A DNA stretch of 64,000 nucleotides. Source: CAYOUV01 sp963790075. Lineage in GTDB: Bacteria > Chloroflexota > Anaerolineae > Anaerolineales > Villigracilaceae. The notes beneath the pieces are model-generated. The model saw only the letters and a list, made by a program, of their open reading frames with translations, was not told the origin of the DNA and made no database searches. The stretch spans positions 496,001 through 560,000 of the forward strand of contig CAWBNG010000008.1 in NCBI GenBank assembly GCA_963790075.1, in the 5' to 3' direction. Positions 59,910 to 64,000 of this stretch are shown in pieces. Numbering within the stretch: the stretch's first letter is position 1; the number at the start of each line of letters is the position of its first letter. The position numbers and the translations under genes were made by a program.

Positions 59910-60614
59910 ATGCAAATTTTGATTGACATAGGATTGTTGCTCCTATCGTATTTGATTGGTTCAATCCCATTTGGCTTGATTGTCGTACGACTTAAAACAG
60001 GTAAGGATCTTCGTCTGGTCGAGAGTGGACGCACGGGCGGAACAAATGCAATGCGTGCGGCCGGCTTCTGGGCTGGTTTACTAACCGCCATTCTCGATAT
60101 TTTGAAAGGTGCATCGGCCGTCTGGATTTCGCGGGCCTTGACAGGAAATGTTTGGGTACAGATTATGGCTCCAATTGGAGCGATTATTGGACATAACTAT
60201 TCAATTTTCTTACCGGGCCGTGATGAAAAAGGACATTTCCGTTTGCGTGGGGGCGCCGGTGGCGCACCCAGTGTCGGGGGCGCGCTCGGTTTGTGGGCCC
60301 CATCGATTTTGGTCATTTTTCCGCTTGGATATTTGATTTTCTTTGGCATCGGCTATGCCTCAGTGACGACTTTAAGTGTGGCGCTGATCGCTATGCTCAT
60401 TTTTATCGTGCGCTTTGCACTGGGATTTTCCCCCTGGCAGTATATTTTATATGGTTTGATCGCAGAAGTGTTGCTGATTTGGGCTTTGCGTCCAAACATT
60501 CAGCGCCTGTTGAATGGGACAGAGCGCCTGCATGGTTGGCGGGCCAAACGTAAGCAGCATCAGGATGAAGCCCAGGCGGTGCATTCGAATGCCGAGTTAA
60601 AAAACAGCCATTAG
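59910..60614 (+). CDS. plsY: Glycerol-3-phosphate acyltransferase PlsY
   Basis: 234 residues; makes lysophosphatidate from acyl-phosphate and glycerol-3-phosphate in the membrane. Family motifs: LIGSIPFGLIV, SGRTGGTNAMRAAG (the usual GSGNxGATN variant), GHNYSIFLPG and the Gly-rich RLRGGAGGAPSVGGALG in place of GGKGVATxxG. The last is noticeably altered, so kinetics or acyl donor could differ. About five helices. A C-terminal basic tail extends beyond usual PlsY. TGGAGG precedes the ATG. Confidence 0.85.
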   Translation: MQILIDIGLLLLSYLIGSIPFGLIVVRLKTGKDLRLVESGRTGGTNAMRAAGFWAGLLTAILDILKGASAVWISRALTGNVWVQIMAPIGAIIGHNYSIFLPGRDEKGHFRLRGGAGGAPSVGGALGLWAPSILVIFPLGYLIFFGIGYASVTTLSVALIAMLIFIVRFALGFSPWQYILYGLIAEVLLIWALRPNIQRLLNGTERLHGWRAKRKQHQDEAQAVHSNAELKNSH

Positions 60615-60617
60615 TGA

Positions 60618-60653
60618 GTCAAAAAAACCGCTCTTCTAAGCGGTTTTTTTGAC
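60618..60653. terminator. Strong bidirectional terminator
   Basis: GTCAAAAAAACCGCT and its exact complement make a 15-bp stem with a 6-base loop; each side carries a run of seven A/T. It separates plsY from the convergent metallo-hydrolase gene. Confidence 0.9.
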
Positions 60654-60671
60654 CTCAGCTATTCGTGTTGG

Positions 60672-61520
60672 CTACTCACTGTCTTCCTCGCTAGCTTCAG
60701 TTACTTGCTGGTAAAGCGCGCGCAGATTGCGATGGTGCAGGCCATCGGCTAACCCCCCCAGATATACGCGACTTTTACCACACTCCTCAATTTTAACTTC
60801 ATCCAGATATTCGATTGGTGATTTACGCCGTGAGGCCATCCGGATGGCTTTCCTGATGGAAGATAGATAGTTCAGGTTCTCTTTCACAGCTGCCTCAATT
60901 TCGCCTCGCAGGATGATGTCGCCGTGACCTTGGATGATGTTTTCCAATCCCATGTGTCCGATGCGCTTGATCGAACTGGTCATCTCCTCCAGGCTGCCGT
61001 CTACCAGGTAGGGGAGGGGCATAAAGGCGTCTCCAGCGAACAGGACCCGATCTTCATCGACCAGAACGGCAATTCCGTCCTCGCTGTGGCCAAGAGCTGG
61101 AAATATGGTTAGGTTTTTCTTACCCACGCGTAGGTTTAACTCACCTTGGTCGAATGTCACCTGCGGCAGGACGATTTTGACCTGGCGCCAGGCTGCATTC
61201 TGCTTTTTAGCGGTTTCCAGAGATGGCCTGCCGCGTTCGTTTAATAATTCCCGGCAGCGTGTGTGAGCGATGATAGTTGCACCGGGGAAGAAACAATTGC
61301 CCCAGCTATGGTCGGCATGATAATGTGTATTGATCACATAACGCACCGGCACACTCAAATCGTGCTCGATGAACTCGCGAATGGCAAGTGTTTCGTCGGG
61401 CAAAGCCAGTGTGTCAATCACAACCGCCCATTGTGGGCCGGCAACCACGCCCGCTGTTACTTGAGCATAGACTTCACTTTGAAACCAGAAAACATTTTCA
61501 GAAACGCGTTCGCGATGCAT
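60672..61520 (-). CDS. Metallo-beta-lactamase-fold hydrolase
   Basis: 282 residues. The zinc motif HYHADHSWG supplies H66, H68, D70 and H71; later ligands are ALGHSED, FAGDAF and the C-terminal IIQGHGD. The fold serves many hydrolases (glyoxalase II-like, quinone-protein-relay SoxH-like and others); the long C-terminal helical extension does not point to one. It diverges from the receiver/Y1 gene across 191 bp that holds repeats. Confidence 0.87.
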   Translation of the reverse strand: MHRERVSENVFWFQSEVYAQVTAGVVAGPQWAVVIDTLALPDETLAIREFIEHDLSVPVRYVINTHYHADHSWGNCFFPGATIIAHTRCRELLNERGRPSLETAKKQNAAWRQVKIVLPQVTFDQGELNLRVGKKNLTIFPALGHSEDGIAVLVDEDRVLFAGDAFMPLPYLVDGSLEEMTSSIKRIGHMGLENIIQGHGDIILRGEIEAAVKENLNYLSSIRKAIRMASRRKSPIEYLDEVKIEECGKSRVYLGGLADGLHHRNLRALYQQVTEASEEDSE

Positions 61521-61596
61521 GTAGAGACCTCATATTATTTTTCCTATTAGATAGCACATATTGGGGGTAAAAGTCAAGTTTTGTTAAGGTTTGACC

Positions 61597-61680
61597 CCGT
61601 ATATGCAGGCAAGCAGGCTTGTTCTGCCGTATATGGTCATTTCCCATCAATTTTGTAAGCTCATTATTCCTGCTTGCCTG
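61597..61680. promoter_or_regulatory. Repeat-bearing control region between divergent genes
   Basis: CCGTATATG occurs twice, at 61597-61605 and 61627-61635 (30 bp apart, about three helix turns). A 12-bp inverted repeat has arms CAGGCAAGCAGG (61606-61617) and CCTGCTTGCCTG (61669-61680). The right arm overlaps the -35 box of the plus-strand gene. Confidence 0.5.
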
Positions 61681-61702
61681 TCACAGATTGCCGTGATACA
61701 CT
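61674..61702 (+). promoter_or_regulatory. Promoter of the receiver/Y1 gene
   Basis: TTGCCT (61674-61679), a 17-bp spacer and TACACT (61697-61702), nine bases before the ATG at 61712. Confidence 0.5.
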
Positions 61703-61711
61703 TTAAGGTAA

Positions 61712-63412
61712 ATGAAAGTCCCTTTGCTTGTTGTAACACCCCATCCCAGCTTCGGGGAATTGATTCGTCAGAGCCTGGAAGAGACGGGCTCTTACTTGGT
61801 TCAAGTTGTCGGGAATTCTGATGCAGCAGCCACCTTGGTGAAAGAGGAGGGCTGTGCGCTGGTTTTTCTGGACATGGATCTGCAAGATTCTTCCGTCTCT
61901 GAAATTGGGCGGACGCTGCGTTCGATCGATCCCAAGATTGGATTGGTGATCATCTCAGGTGATGAGCCCCCCGCCGTATTTGACGAAATCCGTCCCTGGA
62001 CGCTGCTGCGCAAGCCATTCTATCTACCCGATCTGCTAGATATGTTGGACAATTCTACTGCGCAGTCCATAGAGCCTTCTGGTGAAGGAGAGACTTTGAT
62101 GGAAATGAATTCCAGTGCCGAAAAGCCAGTATCTTGGTTGGAGGATGTGACCAAGGCCGCGCAACACCTGACTCGTTTGACTCTCGAGTCAGCTGCACAG
62201 GCTGCCCTGATTACCCGTGATAATGAGTTGTGGGCATATGCCGGTCAACTTTCGCAAGATGCGGCCAAGGAACTGGCCGAAATCGTGGCGCGCGATCAGA
62301 AGGAGAATGACCTGCTGCGCTTTGCACGCCTCGAATCGACCAGAGCCGAGCATATGCTCTATGCCACCCGTCTGTTTCCGGGTGTAACACTGGCCCTGGT
62401 TTTCGATGCTGAAACACCTTTCGGTACTATCCGTTCACAGGCTAACCACTTAGCGACTTCCCTCTCGATCGACCCGAGCAGGTCAAAGTCCGTCTCAGCA
62501 CAGATGCAATCCGAAGTTGAATTCTCTGGACCGGAAATGTCCTATGATGCTGATAGCGACGATGAACTCGAGATTCCTTCAATTGCAGGCATCCTGAATA
62601 ACGTTCCTCCGTCGGACCCGGCAAAAACCTTGCAGATGCAGGTTGCTGGCACGTCAGACGAGGAACCGGCTTATCCGTGGGATTTGAACGATGAGAACCA
62701 TGATCACTCCCCGACCCTTACAGATGAAACACGTTCTTCCACGTCAACACCGGAATCCGCAAACTTTAGCCGCAAGACATCCCCTGCTCTCCAACGGCAA
62801 GACTTGACTTGGGACAACCAGCCGAGTAATGTAGACACGGAAGTGGCGGAACAAGATGTCGTGGAAGATCTGGATGCAACCGTGCCTACCAAGGCACGCT
62901 CGCGGACCAAGCCTTCCACCCGCCAACCCGATGTCGACGAGTTGGACCAGACCAGGCCGCTATCCAACAAGGAAGTGACGGGGCGCATCGTGCTCGAACC
63001 AGTTTCACCTGGCGTCTATAACCTGACGTATGCCTGCCTGCTAATACCGCGTTTCAGCACACATTATTTGACTGGGGATCTGGCAGATTCCCTGTCTGAA
63101 TGGTTGCCGCAAATTTGTGTAGCCTTCGGTTGGAGATTGGAATACCTGGCTGTGCGCCCTGAATATTTACAGTGGGTCGTTAATGTACCTCCGGCCACCT
63201 CGCCGGGTTACTTGATGCGCATCATGCGCCAGCAAACATCTGAGAAGATCTTCGCTGAGTTCCAACGAATTAAGCGCGAGAATCCTTCCGGCGATTTTTG
63301 GGCGCCGGGTTACTTGATCATGGGTGGTACACAACAGCACCCGCCGCAATTGGTCAAAGATTACATTCAACAAACACGTCAGCGACAGGGCATCTCCCGC
63401 CCGCGGAAATAG
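61712..63412 (+). CDS. Receiver-like/Roadblock-like protein with degenerate Y1 (IS200-type) transposase domain
   Basis: 566 residues. Residues 1-115 are a response-regulator receiver with phosphoacceptor-like D54 (VFLDMDL), S82 and K101 (RKPF), but the acidic pair is replaced by VTPHP. Residues 142-260 look like a Roadblock/LC7 domain (ALITRDNELWAYAG, HMLYATRLFPGVTLALVFD). An acidic disordered linker follows. Residues 424-560 resemble an IS200/IS605 TnpA Y1 domain: YNLTYACLLIPRFSTHYL, LPQICVAFGWRLEYLAVRP, and DFWAPGYLI before KDYIQQT. The HUH pair is lost (Y485 and Q487 in RPEYLQW) although the tyrosine, Y551, remains. Probably a domesticated nucleic-acid-binding regulator. Confidence 0.72.
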   Translation: MKVPLLVVTPHPSFGELIRQSLEETGSYLVQVVGNSDAAATLVKEEGCALVFLDMDLQDSSVSEIGRTLRSIDPKIGLVIISGDEPPAVFDEIRPWTLLRKPFYLPDLLDMLDNSTAQSIEPSGEGETLMEMNSSAEKPVSWLEDVTKAAQHLTRLTLESAAQAALITRDNELWAYAGQLSQDAAKELAEIVARDQKENDLLRFARLESTRAEHMLYATRLFPGVTLALVFDAETPFGTIRSQANHLATSLSIDPSRSKSVSAQMQSEVEFSGPEMSYDADSDDELEIPSIAGILNNVPPSDPAKTLQMQVAGTSDEEPAYPWDLNDENHDHSPTLTDETRSSTSTPESANFSRKTSPALQRQDLTWDNQPSNVDTEVAEQDVVEDLDATVPTKARSRTKPSTRQPDVDELDQTRPLSNKEVTGRIVLEPVSPGVYNLTYACLLIPRFSTHYLTGDLADSLSEWLPQICVAFGWRLEYLAVRPEYLQWVVNVPPATSPGYLMRIMRQQTSEKIFAEFQRIKRENPSGDFWAPGYLIMGGTQQHPPQLVKDYIQQTRQRQGISRPRK

Positions 63413-63431
63413 TCTTGTTTTGTATTTGAGT

Positions 63432-63476
63432 CGCGGAGGACGCGGAGGAACTGAAATTCTCTCTGTGTTCTCTGCG
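63432..63476. repeat. REP-like imperfect palindrome
   Basis: CGCGGAGGACGCGGAGG (63432-63448) pairs over 17 positions with CTCTGTGTTCTCTGCG-containing sequence (63460-63476), using several G-U pairs, around a short loop. It lies 20 bp after the Y1-domain gene and 20 bp before polA. Confidence 0.65.
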
Positions 63477-63495
63477 TTTGTTAAAGGCCATTGTT

Positions 63496-64000
63496 ATGCC
63501 ACCTACTTTATATCTTATTGACGGGCACGCGCTGGCCTATCGCGCCTATTTTGCCCTAAGCGCCACAGGTGGTCAGCGCTGGCAGACTTCGACCGGAGAG
63601 CCGACTGCCGGGGTGTTTGGTTTTGCGTCTGTGTTGATAAAGATCCTTGAACAAGAAAAACCCGATTATATTGCTGTAGCCTTTGATACTGGGAAAACCT
63701 TCCGGGATGAAATGTATCCCGAATACAAAGCCACTCGCGAAAAGATGCCGGAGGACCTGGTCCCACAATTGGACCGCATCCGCGAACTGGTAGACACATT
63801 CAACATGCCGCGCCTTGAAATGGAAGGATTTGAGGCAGATGATGTACTCGGCTCAGTGGCCCGTCAGGCCGCCGAGCAGGGATTGGGCGTCAAGATCATC
63901 ACCGGAGACCGCGATCTGCTGCAATTGGTCGGTGAAGGTATTATTGTCAATCTGCCAGGCAAATCCATGAGTGATGCCACGGATTACATGACCGATGATG
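63496..64000 (+). CDS. polA: DNA polymerase I, N-terminal 5'-3' exonuclease part (cut by window end)
   Basis: The first 168 residues of PolA: LYLIDGHALAYRAYFAL opens the FEN-like exonuclease, followed by VAFDTGKTFRDEMYPEYKA, then MEGFEADDVLGSVA and IITGDRDLLQLV with the metal-binding aspartates. The polymerase domain lies outside the window, so a stand-alone 5'-3' exonuclease cannot be excluded. No strong Shine-Dalgarno precedes the ATG at 63496. A REP-like hairpin sits upstream. Confidence 0.9.
   Translation, partial: MPPTLYLIDGHALAYRAYFALSATGGQRWQTSTGEPTAGVFGFASVLIKILEQEKPDYIAVAFDTGKTFRDEMYPEYKATREKMPEDLVPQLDRIRELVDTFNMPRLEMEGFEADDVLGSVARQAAEQGLGVKIITGDRDLLQLVGEGIIVNLPGKSMSDATDYMTDD

Noticed and set aside
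62981..63412. An intact IS200/IS605 insertion sequence
   Set aside because: The HUH histidines are missing, the domain is fused in frame to receiver and Roadblock domains, and no TnpB gene adjoins.

Overview
The window looks like a chromosomal segment from a member of the Chloroflexota, most likely class Anaerolineae. The indicators are protein families rather than a 16S gene: Elp3 with an adjacent Trm9-like methylase, a T-box controlled TrpB2, Flp-type pilins, giant GAF-domain signalling proteins, two-subunit class I fumarase, a MutL-type actin-like ATPase among membrane proteins, and many genes whose -10 box lies 6-10 bases before the start codon. The DNA is fairly GC-rich with tightly packed genes. 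Both ends cut genes: an ABC exporter at the left and DNA polymerase I at the right.

Layout. 1-5.4 kb holds the ABC exporter, RlmB, a GH1 glycosidase, a GNAT protein and an APH(6)-like kinase. 5.5-8.4 kb is an unstable locus. It has three tandem 87-bp units carrying the 3' end of tRNA-Ser(GCT), then intact tRNA-Ser(GCT) and tRNA-Ser(TGA), then two nearly identical copies of a prepilin fused to two four-cysteine domains. A decayed tRNA-Ser relic lies between the copies. 8.4-20 kb holds MiaB, a small Flp pilin, an M23 peptidase, an SDR protein without key catalytic residues, DinB, PAP2, a nucleotidyltransferase, a CruF-like carotenoid protein, a formylglycine-enzyme-like lipoprotein, an aldo/keto reductase and fumarase. 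20-27.4 kb encodes a membrane protein with a degenerate PP2C-like domain, an unrecognised protein, and a 1145-residue GAF/GGDEF protein with a G10 tract in its coding sequence.

27.4-36 kb: a Trm9-like methyltransferase and Elp3 diverge from 23 bp and may form a bacterial mcm5U34 route. Elp3 is followed by a chromate-transporter pair and a UspA protein. An opposing operon carries a B12 domain, MeaB, GNAT, PRPP synthetase, Fpg and a membrane-anchored protein. 36.3-44.6 kb is a co-directional cluster of eight genes that I cannot assign to a known pathway: membrane proteins, a zinc-ribbon protein with about ten PxWL motifs, a MutL/PilM-like ATPase, a sandwich-hybrid/KOW-like protein and an LPDTG protein. 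It begins at an AT-rich palindrome.

44.7-63.5 kb holds a frameshifted phosphohexomutase, a DUF389/SH3 protein, a HAD protein, a Trp T-box with TrpB2, a 1345-residue PDZ/GAF histidine kinase with a FIST protein, GyrB, a JAMM protease, PlsY, a metallo-beta-lactamase-fold hydrolase, and a receiver/Roadblock protein ending in a degenerate Y1-transposase domain with a REP-like hairpin just downstream. The best candidates for undescribed biology are the pilin-fusion duplication, the Elp3/Trm9-like pair, the MutL-centred cluster and the receiver-Y1 fusion.
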